32,281 bases of DNA from Flavobacteriia bacterium (GTDB lineage: Bacteria; Bacteroidota; Bacteroidia; Flavobacteriales; Flavobacteriaceae). The notes beneath the pieces were generated by a model. It worked only from the letters and a program-made list of their open reading frames with translations. It was not told where the DNA came from and did not search any database. Both the position numbers and the translations under genes were made by a program. Below, piece by piece: positions 16,283 through 25,726 of this stretch (within the stretch, counting starts at the first letter, position 1; every line of letters begins with the position of its first letter). The DNA lies in contig JAGXIN010000019.1 of NCBI GenBank assembly GCA_024635575.1, positions 1-32,281 on the forward strand. The letters run 5' to 3'.

Positions 16283-16939
16283 TTAAATATTCCATTTTAT
16301 GGCCAAAGTTGGCCTCACTTTAAATTCATATTCATAAGCAAAATTATTTGACAGCTCAACCTCTCCCCCTACTGAAAAACTTTTATTTAAATGATACCAC
16401 AATTGCGGTTCAGCTAAAAATACGGTTTTGTCAGACAAGCCATTTTCTGACCATAAATCGGCAAATCCGGAAAATGTAAGTTTATTTTCAATTAAATTTA
16501 CGTACCAGGTTCCTGTAATTTGGTAGTTGGCTTCACCGGCATTTTTAAATGATTTGTAGCCAGCATAGGTTGAAAATCCCATTTTTGCATTTCCTTTTGA
16601 ATAATTTGCACCAAAAATCCATGCTTCATTGATGGTAAAACCACCCAATACTTCAGATGTTTTAAAAGTTCCCAATCCGCCATTGTATTCCACATGCAAT
16701 CCAAGAGGCATTTTTTCGGTTTTTAAAACACGGGCAATCTCATAATAACCACCGCTTATTCCCGAACTTGCATTGTAATCGAAATCTACAAACGTGAAAG
16801 TATTTCCATATTTATCAACCTTAAAAAGCTCAAAAGTTGTTGTAAAGTGACCTCTTTCCAAATCCCTGTGCAATTGGAAGTTTTGCGCACTCAGGGTAAC
16901 TGCGATAAAAAAGGCAATAATTGTGATGATTTTTTTCAT
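16283..16939 (-). CDS. DUF5020 / Tsx-like nucleoside-channel outer-membrane protein
   Basis: Signal peptide MKKIITIIAFFIAVTLSAQ; FQLHRDLERGHFTTTFELFKVDKYGNTFTFVDFDYN; beta-barrel-like alternation. Confidence 0.75.
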   Translation of the reverse strand: MKKIITIIAFFIAVTLSAQNFQLHRDLERGHFTTTFELFKVDKYGNTFTFVDFDYNASSGISGGYYEIARVLKTEKMPLGLHVEYNGGLGTFKTSEVLGGFTINEAWIFGANYSKGNAKMGFSTYAGYKSFKNAGEANYQITGTWYVNLIENKLTFSGFADLWSENGLSDKTVFLAEPQLWYHLNKSFSVGGEVELSNNFAYEYEFKVRPTLAIKWNI

Positions 16940-17060
16940 GGTTTTAAATTCTAAAATTAATTTTCAAAAATACCACAAATATTTGCGCATAGAAGCCATC
17001 CTGAAATTCAATTATTAACAGGTAATTAACTATTTATAATTGGTATAAATTGGGGAAAGG

Positions 17061-17172
17061 AATTAGCCAATTAGTTAATTAGCCAATATGCCAATGGAAA
17101 AAAAAGATGAAAGTTGAGAAAATAGGGATTAGGGAATAGTCAGAAGACGGAAGACCGGAGACCGAAGTTCTG
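17061..17172. repeat. Octad (AATTAGCC/AATTAGTT) then heptad (AGGGATT AGGGAAT; GTCAGAA GACGGAA GACCGGA GACCGAA) repeat tract
   Basis: Direct reading; uses the same heptad words as tracts at 2008 and 22253. Confidence 0.85.
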
Positions 17173-17194
17173 TTAAAAATTAAAAAGTCGCAAA

Positions 17195-17217
17195 AACTTA
17201 CCTGCAGGAGGTAGGTT
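17195..17217. repeat. Inverted repeat AACTTACCT-GCAGG-AGGTAGGTT
   Basis: 9-bp arms with one mismatch. Confidence 0.8.
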
Positions 17218-17291
17218 TAAAAGTGGAGCCAAGAGGAAATATTGAAAATAAATAACACATCAACAAATAAACAGATCAACAATTTAAAAAG

Positions 17292-18494
17292 TTAACTCAA
17301 AACCACACTCACAATTTCATCAGCAATGGCCAAACAGGAGGTTGCTGCCGGTGAAGGGGCGTTAAGGACATGAATATTGCCATTGTGTTTCATAATTTTA
17401 AAATCATCTATCATATTTCCGTCAAAATCAATGGCTTGTGCCCTAACGCCAGCTCTAGCTGGTTGCACGTCATTTTCTTTAATCGTCGGCATCATTTTTT
17501 GCAAAGCTTTTACAAAAAGTCGTTTTGAGAAAGCCCTTTTGTACTCATCAATTCCTTTGCGCCAGTGCTTTCCGAACAATTTCCAAGTCCCTTTAAAAGT
17601 CAATGCTTCAAAAGTATCTGTGAAATCAAAACTTGTACGCTTATAACCTTCCCTTTTAAAAGTAAAAACGGCATTTGGACCACATTCAATGCCGCCGTGA
17701 ATCATTCGTGTAAAATGAACGCCCAAAAACGGGAATTTCGGATTGGGAACGGGATATACCAAATTGTTTATTTTATAGGCAGCTTCAGGCTTTAATTCGA
17801 AATAATCACCTCTGAAACCCACAATATGCAAATCGAGTTTTAATTGGTCTTTAGCAGCGATTCTGTCAGATTGCAAACCAGTGCAAAAAATCACTTTATC
17901 GGAAATAAAATTTCCTTTAGTTGTAATCAAAGTTGAAGTGTCTGTTTCAGTAATCACCTCAATGACTTCACAAGATTTGATTAATTTACTTTCAGGATTT
18001 ATGGTTGTGATTAAATTTACAAAAGCTTTTGAAACTGCCACATAATCGATAATACCTGCTGTTGGCACCCAAATTCCTTTAATTCCTTCAATAAATGGTT
18101 CCTTTTCCTTTATTTCATCAGAAGTTAAATAACAAATCCCTTCGGTTCCATTTTGAATCCCTCTGTTATATATGTCCTCTAAAACAGGTAATTCCTCTTT
18201 TGAAGAAGCGACAATTACCTTTCCGCAAATATCATGTTTGATGTTGTTTTCTTTAGCAAATTTTATCAGTTGCGCACTTCCTATTTTGCAATTTTTTGCT
18301 TTATACGAACCCGGTTTGTAGTAAATTCCTGAATGCATGACGCCCGAATTGCGACCAGTCTGGTGCAAACCAATTTCGGGCTCTTTTTCTAAAATAAATA
18401 TGGATTTATCGGGAAATTTTAATTGCAATTTATAGGCTGTGGCGAGACCGACAATCCCGGCTCCAACAACGATAAAATCAGATTTATTGGACAT
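17292..18494 (-). CDS. lhgO: L-2-hydroxyglutarate oxidase (FAD-dependent; ORF extends to 18512, MSNKSDF start preferred)
   Basis: DFIVVGAGIVGLATAYKLQLKFPDKSIFILEKEPEIGLHQTGRNSGVMHSGIYYKPGSYKAKNC and HVLNAPSPAATSCLAIADEIV. Confidence 0.9.
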   Translation of the reverse strand: MSNKSDFIVVGAGIVGLATAYKLQLKFPDKSIFILEKEPEIGLHQTGRNSGVMHSGIYYKPGSYKAKNCKIGSAQLIKFAKENNIKHDICGKVIVASSKEELPVLEDIYNRGIQNGTEGICYLTSDEIKEKEPFIEGIKGIWVPTAGIIDYVAVSKAFVNLITTINPESKLIKSCEVIEVITETDTSTLITTKGNFISDKVIFCTGLQSDRIAAKDQLKLDLHIVGFRGDYFELKPEAAYKINNLVYPVPNPKFPFLGVHFTRMIHGGIECGPNAVFTFKREGYKRTSFDFTDTFEALTFKGTWKLFGKHWRKGIDEYKRAFSKRLFVKALQKMMPTIKENDVQPARAGVRAQAIDFDGNMIDDFKIMKHNGNIHVLNAPSPAATSCLAIADEIVSVVLS

Positions 18495-19797
18495 ATTTTG
18501 TTTTTCCCACAAAGTTCAGCAAAACAAAGGATATTATGAAGAAAATTGCCAAAAACAATACGCTCATTTGCATAGAGCCCGTTAAGGAAATTAACAAGCC
18601 AAAAACAATCATGCCAAATACAATGGCAATTTTTTCGGTAACGTCATAAAAGCTGAAATAGGTTGCATGGTCTTTTGTTTCCGGCAATAATTTAGAATAG
18701 GTTGAACGCGACAAAGATTGTATTGCACCCATCACCAAACCAATAAGTGCTCCTAATCCGTAAAAATAATAAGACACGTTTGCTTGTGACTTGTCCAATA
18801 AAAAGGCAACGCAACAAACCAAGGCCCAGATAGAAATGGTTATTTTTAAGGTCGTGATATTGCCAATCCTGTCAGAAATTCTTGAAAATAAAAACGCACC
18901 AAAAATGGCTACAATTTGCACCAACAAGATAACCGCAATTAAATCCATTGTTGGCAAGCCCAATTCTTTGCTGCCAAAAATGCCTGCCATTAAAATGATG
19001 GTTTGCACCCCCACGCTAAACATAAAAAAAGACAATAGAAAAAATTTCAACTCCTGCTGTTGCCTCATTTCATCATACACCACTTTTAATTCTCTTAATC
19101 CTTTCCATATAAAATCCTTTTCAGGTTTTTTATGATATATATTATTTGGTAAATATCGATATGTAATTTGCGCAAATCCCAGCCACCAAATCCCAACCAA
19201 CAAAAAAGTAAGGCGAGAAGCAAAAGCCGCATCGGGCAATCCGAACAATTCTGGTTTATTGACCATCACCAAACTAAACAAAAGCAAAAGCACAGAACCT
19301 GAATACCCAAAGATAAAACCTTTGGCACTTACATCATCCTGCTGTTCCGGATTTGCAATTTCGGGCAGATAAGCATTATAAAAAACAATGCTCCCCCAAA
19401 ATCCAATGCTGGCAAAGACCGTGAAAACCAAGCCAACCCAAAGTGTTTTTTCTCCCTCAAAAAAGAATAAACTCATTACAGATAATGATCCCAATAAACA
19501 AAAGGCTTTTAAAAATTTTAATTTGTTGCCGGTATAATCCGCAATTCCAGAGAGAATTGGAGACATGAATGCCACCATCAAAAAAGAAAATGCGAGTGTA
19601 TAATCGTACAAAGTTGTGGAATTCCATTGTGTTCCCAAAAAATTTATTTTTCCTTCAACTGAGGCAAATGACCCTGTTAAACTGCTGTAATATATGGGAA
19701 AAACCGCGGTGGCAATTACCAGTGAATAGGCTGAGTTTGCCCAATCGTAAAAAGCCCAGGCATTTATAAGTTTCTTATCTCCTTTTTTTAATATCAT
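18484..19797 (-). CDS. MFS transporter, UMF1 / vacuole-effluxer-like family
   Basis: INAWAFYDWANSAYSLVIATAVFPIYYSS and SRSTYSKLLPETKDHATYFSFYDVTEKIAIVFG motifs. Confidence 0.9.
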   Translation of the reverse strand: MILKKGDKKLINAWAFYDWANSAYSLVIATAVFPIYYSSLTGSFASVEGKINFLGTQWNSTTLYDYTLAFSFLMVAFMSPILSGIADYTGNKLKFLKAFCLLGSLSVMSLFFFEGEKTLWVGLVFTVFASIGFWGSIVFYNAYLPEIANPEQQDDVSAKGFIFGYSGSVLLLLFSLVMVNKPELFGLPDAAFASRLTFLLVGIWWLGFAQITYRYLPNNIYHKKPEKDFIWKGLRELKVVYDEMRQQQELKFFLLSFFMFSVGVQTIILMAGIFGSKELGLPTMDLIAVILLVQIVAIFGAFLFSRISDRIGNITTLKITISIWALVCCVAFLLDKSQANVSYYFYGLGALIGLVMGAIQSLSRSTYSKLLPETKDHATYFSFYDVTEKIAIVFGMIVFGLLISLTGSMQMSVLFLAIFFIISFVLLNFVGKTKYVQ

Positions 19798-19802
19798 GGC
19801 AT

Positions 19803-19835
19803 AAAAAAAACCGCTCTAAAAAATTTAGAACGGTT
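19803..19835 (-). terminator. Intrinsic terminator for the M48 peptidase gene
   Basis: Minus strand AACCGTTCTAAATTTTTTAGAGCGGTTTTTTTTAT, stem plus U-tract. Confidence 0.8.
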
Positions 19836-19884
19836 CACAATATACTATAATTATTTTTTTTAATTTGAAATAAATACAATTTAA

Positions 19885-20688
19885 CTATTGTGCATTGTAT
19901 TTTCTAGCCAACTTAACAGCAGTTGGTAAATATGCTTTTAAATTTTTTATTCTTGTTTCGTTGGAAGGGTGCGTACTTAAAAATTCAGGTGGCGCTCCTC
20001 CAGTAGATAATTGGCTCATACGAATCCAAACATTGATGGCTTCTTGCGGGTTGTAACCTGCCATTGTCATAAATACCAATCCCAATTTATCGGCTTCTGT
20101 TTCATGAGTTCTGCTGTAAGCTAACATCCCAACTTGTGATCCGATACCATAAATAGTATTCCATAAGTTTTGAGTTTTAGGATCCGAATTGTTTGTGCTA
20201 ATTGCAACAGCAACGCCACCTAGTTGTTGTCCGTAAGAACTTGTCATACGTTCTTGACCGTGCTTTGCAAATGCGTGAGCCACTTCATGGCCCATCACAG
20301 CCGCTATGCCATCCCTATTTTGGGTAATAGGTAAAATACCTGTGTAAAAAACCACTTTTCCGCCGGGCATACACCAGGCATTCATTGCTTTGTCTTCAAT
20401 TAGATTAAACTCCCAACGATAGTTGTTTGCTTCAGAAACCATCCCATGTGCTCTCATAAATTTGTCTACAGACTGGGAAATATTTTTTCCGACAGATCGC
20501 ACTTCATTTGTCATTTCCGTATCGTTCGAAATTTTATTTTCTTTTAAAAACCCTTCATATTGCGCAAAACTGGCTGGTAATATTTGGGCATCACTCATTA
20601 TATTAATACGTTGTCGTCCCGTAATCGGAACAGTGCTGCAGCTTATCATAAATAACATAAGCAATGACAGGGATATAAATTTTTTCAT
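19885..20688 (-). CDS. M48-family metallopeptidase lipoprotein
   Basis: Lipobox-like MLFMISC; HEVAHAFAKHGQER zinc motif; SRTHETEADKLGLVFM. Confidence 0.93.
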   Translation of the reverse strand: MKKFISLSLLMLFMISCSTVPITGRQRINIMSDAQILPASFAQYEGFLKENKISNDTEMTNEVRSVGKNISQSVDKFMRAHGMVSEANNYRWEFNLIEDKAMNAWCMPGGKVVFYTGILPITQNRDGIAAVMGHEVAHAFAKHGQERMTSSYGQQLGGVAVAISTNNSDPKTQNLWNTIYGIGSQVGMLAYSRTHETEADKLGLVFMTMAGYNPQEAINVWIRMSQLSTGGAPPEFLSTHPSNETRIKNLKAYLPTAVKLARKYNAQ

Positions 20689-20767
20689 TTTTAAAGTTTT
20701 TTAGTTAAAACATCCTTTATGTATAAAATTACAAATTCTATCTTTACATACAAAATTAAACCATTTT

Positions 20768-21649
20768 ATGGATAAGAATGCCAATACTTTCACAATTCAT
20801 TCAAATACTGGTCCAAAAATACCGGCATCAATTATTGCAACAGGAAAAATACTGCAATTTATTGCGCCACCGCTGGCCACTTTATTCGCCATAAAACTTT
20901 TTAGGACACCCATTCGATTTAAAACTCCTTCACGAGAAAAAATGATGGCTGAAAGCGCTCAGAAAAAAATGGTGTTGATTCCGGAATTGAATCAGGAAGT
21001 GATGGTGTACTCCTATGGCTATTCAAAAAGAAAAGTGCTATTGATCCATGGCTGGTCCGGCAGAGGCACACAACTATTTAAAATTGCCGACAAACTGCTG
21101 GAAAACGGTTTTATGACCATAAGTTTTGACGCTCCGGCTCATGGTAATTCCACAGGAAAAAAGACTATGATGAATGAATTCGTTAAAACCGCCTTATTTT
21201 TGGAAAAAGAATTTGGTCCTTTTGAAATTGCTATCGGACATTCCTTAGGCGGTATGACGATTTTAAACAGCATTAAGCAAGGGTTAAACTTAAAAAAGGC
21301 CATTGTGATTGCTTCAGGAGATGTGATTTCAGATATTATTAAAGAATTTGTTGCCAAACTTCAATTAAAACTTAAAATAGTTGATCAAATAAAACAAAAG
21401 TTTTACGAGAATTTCGGAGAAGATATTGATAATTATTCAGCATATATAGCGGCAAAAAACGTAAAAATACCAACTTTAGTGCTTCATGACACAGAAGATA
21501 CAGATGTGCCTGTAAGTTGCGCGCACCATATACGTCAAAACTTAGAACAAGGTGAAATATTAATTACCAATGGCCTGGGACATAGCCGTATTTTGAAAGA
21601 CAGCCAAGTTATGAGTCGAATTATTGAATTTATTAATAGAAATTATTGA
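20768..21649 (+). CDS. Alpha/beta hydrolase
   Basis: VLLIHGWSGRGTQ, GHSLGG nucleophile elbow, VLHDTEDTDVPV, GLGHSRIL. Confidence 0.9.
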   Translation: MDKNANTFTIHSNTGPKIPASIIATGKILQFIAPPLATLFAIKLFRTPIRFKTPSREKMMAESAQKKMVLIPELNQEVMVYSYGYSKRKVLLIHGWSGRGTQLFKIADKLLENGFMTISFDAPAHGNSTGKKTMMNEFVKTALFLEKEFGPFEIAIGHSLGGMTILNSIKQGLNLKKAIVIASGDVISDIIKEFVAKLQLKLKIVDQIKQKFYENFGEDIDNYSAYIAAKNVKIPTLVLHDTEDTDVPVSCAHHIRQNLEQGEILITNGLGHSRILKDSQVMSRIIEFINRNY

Positions 21650-21650
21650 A

Positions 21651-21734
21651 ATGAAACGAGCAGGACAAATTTCGAAACACAAAGGAATGATTCATGGCGA
21701 ACAGCCTCCGTTACCGCTAAAAAATAAAATTTAA
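21651..21734 (+). CDS. Candidate small ORF, 27 aa (MKRAGQISKHKGMIHGEQPPLPLKNKI)
   Basis: Starts 1 bp after the hydrolase stop and ends 4 bp before the msrB ATG. Confidence 0.3.
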   Translation: MKRAGQISKHKGMIHGEQPPLPLKNKI

Positions 21735-21738
21735 ACAG

Positions 21739-22215
21739 ATGAAAAATTTATCTTTAACTTTAATATTAATTATCCTGATTGGCTTTAAAAGCTATTCACA
21801 AGAAAAAAATAAAAAAATTATGGTAAAAAAAGTGGTTAAAACGGAAGAGGAATGGAAAAAAGAATTATCTCCGGAACAATATTATGTGTTGCGTCAAAAA
21901 GGAACAGACAGACCAAGTGATGCGGGTTACACCGCTCATTTTGAAAAAGGAACTTATCATTGTGCAGCTTGTGGATTGCAACTTTTTGAATCGAACAGCA
22001 AATTCGAATCACATTGTGGCTGGCCTTCTTTTGACGATGCCATTGAAGGAACTGTTAATTATGTATCAGACCGGAGCCATGGAATGGTTCGTACCGAAAT
22101 TGTTTGCGCTTCTTGTGGCGGACATTTAGGGCATCTTTTTGATGACGGACCAAAAGACACAACCGGAAAAAGATATTGCGTAAATACGACTTCCATTAAG
22201 TTTGTAGCCCCCTAA
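21739..22215 (+). CDS. msrB: Peptide-methionine (R)-S-oxide reductase, exported form
   Basis: Signal peptide; CAACGLQLF, GWPSF, CASCGGHLGHLFDDGP, GKRYCVNTTSIKF. Confidence 0.95.
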   Translation: MKNLSLTLILIILIGFKSYSQEKNKKIMVKKVVKTEEEWKKELSPEQYYVLRQKGTDRPSDAGYTAHFEKGTYHCAACGLQLFESNSKFESHCGWPSFDDAIEGTVNYVSDRSHGMVRTEIVCASCGGHLGHLFDDGPKDTTGKRYCVNTTSIKFVAP

Positions 22216-22229
22216 CCCCCAAAGGGGGA
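22207..22229. repeat. C/G palindromic repeat GCCCCCTAACCCCCAAAGGGGGAA overlapping the msrB stop
   Basis: Near-copy of 9683-9706. Confidence 0.85.
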
Positions 22230-22252
22230 ATTATTCCGATAAAAATTTGAAA

Positions 22253-22322
22253 GACGGAAGACGGAAGACGGAAGACGGAAGACCGAAGACCGAAGACCGA
22301 AGTCAGAAGTCAGAAGTCAGAA
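22253..22322. repeat. Ten perfect 7-bp units: (GACGGAA)4 (GACCGAA)3 (GTCAGAA)3
   Basis: Direct reading, uninterrupted period 7. Confidence 0.95.
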
Positions 22323-22335
22323 GATTAAATTTTAA

Positions 22336-22372
22336 AAAAATCCATTTCCTGTTTTACGGCAAATGGATTTTT
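22336..22372. terminator. Bidirectional intrinsic terminator between convergent msrB and CoADR-like genes
   Basis: AAAAATCCATTT-N13-AAATGGATTTTT with A/T flanks. Confidence 0.75.
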
Positions 22373-22390
22373 CCTTTTAAGAAGCCTTAT

Positions 22391-24076
22391 TTAAGCCTCA
22401 ACTTCTTTGGGTTTTAAAACAAGTCCGCCATACATTTCCCAAACTGAGATCCCTCCTGCCACATTCACCATATCTTTTATGTGATGATGCTTTAGAATTA
22501 ATTCAGCCAAGTAACCTCTTAAGCCTCTTCTGCAAAAAATAACAATCGGTTTATTTTGTTCTTTTATAAAATCGATGTGATTTCTAATTTCATCGAGTGG
22601 GATATTCATTGCATTTTGTATGGTGCCTTCCTCAAATTCCTTTGGGGTTCTTACATCAAGTAACAAAAAATCTTTCGGATTGGTTTTGGATAAATACGCC
22701 TCCAATTCTTCAACCGATATTTGAATTGTTTTATTGTCCAGCATATTCTCAGCCACAAAACTCGTCACCACAACAGGATCTTTTGCCGGTGAAAATGGAG
22801 GTGCATACGCCAAATCCAGTTGCGATAAATCGCTTATTTTTAGTTTTGCATAAATTGCGGTGCTTAAAACATCCACACGTTTATCCACGCCAACTTCACC
22901 AAACAATTCGGCGCCCAAAATCTCTTCATTAATTGGGTTGTAATAAATCTCCGTAATCAAATCTTTTTGTCCGGGATAATAACTAGGTGTTGAACCAGCA
23001 ATGGTCAACACCGTTTCAAATGGAATTGCAAGTTCCGTTAAGGCTTTCGGATTTAATCCGGTTCTGGCCAAAGTATAATCAAACACTTTTACAATGGCGG
23101 TTTTGTAAGCACCTTTAAAAATTATGTTTTTTCCGGCTGCATTTGCTCCTGCTGCCCTTCCGCCCTTATTTGAATGCGTTCCTAAAGGGAAATAATCGTA
23201 TTCATTGGTTTGTAAATTTTTTATGGAAACATTATCGCCTGCCGCATAAACATCTTTAATGGAAGTTTCCATTCTTTCATTTACTTTTAAAGCACCATTT
23301 TTAATGTGGTCCGCTCCTATTTTAACCAATAATTCTGTATTGGGCATGATTCCCACACTTAAAATAACGAAATCGGTTTTTACGGCTGCGTGACCTTGGA
23401 TTATAATTCCGGAAATTTTTCCGTCTTCATCCAATTCAAATTCAGAAACGATGCCGGAAGTAATCACTTCTATCCCATTATTTTTCAAAACAGTTTCCGC
23501 AAAAGTTCCAAATTTCGGGTTCCACATTGTTAAAATTTGATCAGCACCTTCAATCAAAGTGACTTCTTTTCCAGCTTCCCTTAAATTTTCCGCTACTTCA
23601 ATACCAATAAGTCCGGCTCCAATAATGGTGATGTGTTTTGATTTTGAAGTCAAACCTTCTTTGGTAATTTTGTCAAAATCGGTCATTGACCGGCAAGTTG
23701 ACCAGTTTGTGGCTTTATTTATGTTTTTTATGGGTGGAACTACAGATTTTGCTCCTGTGGCAAAAATAAGTTTGTCATAACTGTAATCGCCTTTTACTGA
23801 ATAAACTATTTTATTTTCAGTGTCAACGGAAACAATTTCCTCGTTCATCTTCACATCAATATTAAACCGGGTTCTCATCAAATCGGGTTTAACAACAATT
23901 AAATCGCTTCTGTTTTCAATAATTCCCGAAAATGCATAAGGCATTCCGCAAGTAGCATAACTTATATTTTCTCCTTTTTCAAATAGTATTATTTCAGCCT
24001 TTTCATTTTCTCTGCGTGCTTTTGCCGCTGCTGAAGGCCCTGCCGATAAACCACCAATGATTATTATTCTTTCCAT
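22391..24076 (-). CDS. CoA-disulfide-reductase-like FAD/NAD(P) oxidoreductase fused to C-terminal rhodanese domain
   Basis: MERIIIIGGLSAGPSAAAKARR, ISYATCGMPYAFSG active-site Cys region, VYAAGDNVS; rhodanese LLLDVRTPKEFEEGTIQNAMNIP and VIFCRRGLRG. Track ORF starts at 24253; ATG at 24076 starts directly at the Rossmann motif. Confidence 0.9.
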   Translation of the reverse strand: MERIIIIGGLSAGPSAAAKARRENEKAEIILFEKGENISYATCGMPYAFSGIIENRSDLIVVKPDLMRTRFNIDVKMNEEIVSVDTENKIVYSVKGDYSYDKLIFATGAKSVVPPIKNINKATNWSTCRSMTDFDKITKEGLTSKSKHITIIGAGLIGIEVAENLREAGKEVTLIEGADQILTMWNPKFGTFAETVLKNNGIEVITSGIVSEFELDEDGKISGIIIQGHAAVKTDFVILSVGIMPNTELLVKIGADHIKNGALKVNERMETSIKDVYAAGDNVSIKNLQTNEYDYFPLGTHSNKGGRAAGANAAGKNIIFKGAYKTAIVKVFDYTLARTGLNPKALTELAIPFETVLTIAGSTPSYYPGQKDLITEIYYNPINEEILGAELFGEVGVDKRVDVLSTAIYAKLKISDLSQLDLAYAPPFSPAKDPVVVTSFVAENMLDNKTIQISVEELEAYLSKTNPKDFLLLDVRTPKEFEEGTIQNAMNIPLDEIRNHIDFIKEQNKPIVIFCRRGLRGYLAELILKHHHIKDMVNVAGGISVWEMYGGLVLKPKEVEA

Positions 24077-24276
24077 CAATCTTGCCTTATTAAATTTTTG
24101 GCAAATTTCGAACAAAATTATTATATACTGTGTAATTATTATTACGCTAACGATTAAGCAATGGGGAAAAGTTTCTATTTTAAAACTTTTTTTGTTGAAA
24201 ATGATTTTTCCGAAATAAAAAGTATTTAAGTACATTTTAGTATATTTGTCCATTCTAAAAAACGAGGTAAACGACT

Positions 24277-25608
24277 ATGTTCAATAATTTAAGCGATAAA
24301 TTAGATAAGGCCTTTCACACACTGAAAGGACACGGAAAAATTACAGAAATAAATGTTGCGGAAACACTAAAAGAAGTTCGAAGAGCCCTTTTAGATGCCG
24401 ATGTTAACTTTAAAATAGCAAAAAACTTTACCGATACCATAAAAGCAAAAGCCTTGGGGCAAAACGTATTGACTACGTTAAATCCGGGACAATTGATGGT
24501 GAAAATCGTAAAAGACGAATTGACCGAATTGATGGGAGGTGAAACCGTTGGCATCAACCTATCAGGTGCACCAACAGTTATTTTAATGTCAGGTTTGCAA
24601 GGATCGGGTAAAACAACTTTTTCCGGAAAACTTGCAAATTATTTAAAAACGAAGAAAAACAAAGAAGTTTTATTGGTGGGTTGCGATGTTTATCGTCCTG
24701 CGGCCATCAACCAATTAAAAGTTGTTGGAGCGCAAATTGGTGTTGAAGTTTATGCCGAAGAAGGAAATCAGAATCCGGTTGAAATTTCTAAGAATGCCCT
24801 TAAACATGCAAAAGCAACTGGTAAAAATGTGGTGATTATAGATACCGCAGGTCGATTGGCTGTTGATGAAGCGATGATGGCAGAAATTTCAAATATCCAT
24901 AAGGCTGTTAATCCACAAGAAACCCTTTTTGTGGTAGATTCCATGACCGGCCAGGATGCCGTAAATACTGCAAAAACTTTTAATGATATTTTAAATTTTG
25001 ACGGTGTTGTATTGACCAAATTAGATGGTGATACACGCGGTGGTGCAGCTTTATCTATTAAATCTGTCGTAAATAAACCTATAAAATTTGTTGGTACGGG
25101 TGAAAAAATGGAAGCAATTGATGTTTTCTATCCAGACCGTATGGCAGAGCGAATTTTGGGAATGGGGGATGTAGTTTCTCTGGTGGAACGCGCCCAGGAA
25201 CAATATGATGAGGAAGAAGCCCGCAAAATTCAAAAGAAAATTGCAAAAAATCAATTCGGTTTTGATGATTTCCTGAAACAAATTCAGCAAATCAAAAAAA
25301 TGGGAAATATGAAAGATTTAATGGGAATGATTCCTGGAGCAGGAAAAATGATGAAAGATGTTGATGTAGATGATGATGCTTTTAAAGGAATTGAAGCTAT
25401 CATAAATTCTATGACTCCAAGGGAAAGAAGCGAGCCCACCATCATTGATTCTCCACGAAAAAAGAGAATTGCAAACGGTTCAGGAACTACCATCCAGGAA
25501 GTAAATCAATTGTTGAAGCAATTTACCCAAATGAGTAAAATGATGAAAATGATGCAAGGCGGCGGCGGTAAACAAATGATGCAAATGATGAAAGGGATGG
25601 GGAAATAA
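24277..25608 (+). CDS. ffh: Signal recognition particle protein Ffh
   Basis: GLQGSGKTTFSGKLANYLK, DVYRPAAINQLK, DTAGRLAVDEAMM, TKLDGDTRGGAALS, Met-rich M domain. Confidence 0.97.
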   Translation: MFNNLSDKLDKAFHTLKGHGKITEINVAETLKEVRRALLDADVNFKIAKNFTDTIKAKALGQNVLTTLNPGQLMVKIVKDELTELMGGETVGINLSGAPTVILMSGLQGSGKTTFSGKLANYLKTKKNKEVLLVGCDVYRPAAINQLKVVGAQIGVEVYAEEGNQNPVEISKNALKHAKATGKNVVIIDTAGRLAVDEAMMAEISNIHKAVNPQETLFVVDSMTGQDAVNTAKTFNDILNFDGVVLTKLDGDTRGGAALSIKSVVNKPIKFVGTGEKMEAIDVFYPDRMAERILGMGDVVSLVERAQEQYDEEEARKIQKKIAKNQFGFDDFLKQIQQIKKMGNMKDLMGMIPGAGKMMKDVDVDDDAFKGIEAIINSMTPRERSEPTIIDSPRKKRIANGSGTTIQEVNQLLKQFTQMSKMMKMMQGGGGKQMMQMMKGMGK

Positions 25609-25615
25609 GTTGTTT

Positions 25616-25702
25616 AGTTGGCAGTTTTCAGTTGCAGTATTCAGTCCCAGTTGGCAGGGTTTAGTTGCAGTTTTCAGTCCCAGTATTCAGTCCCAGTTGG
25701 AA
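25616..25702. repeat. 6/7-bp word repeat tract (AGTTGGC AGTTTTC AGTTGC AGTATTC AGTCCC ...)
   Basis: Direct reading. Confidence 0.85.
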
Positions 25703-25726
25703 GTATAATTAAATAAATAATAAAAT

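Noticed and set aside
22253-22322. Heptad array as a CRISPR array
   Set aside because: Contiguous 7-bp units without unique spacers; no cas genes in the window.
22597-22932. 111-aa plus-strand ORF opposite the rhodanese region
   Set aside because: Shadow ORF; no known motif.
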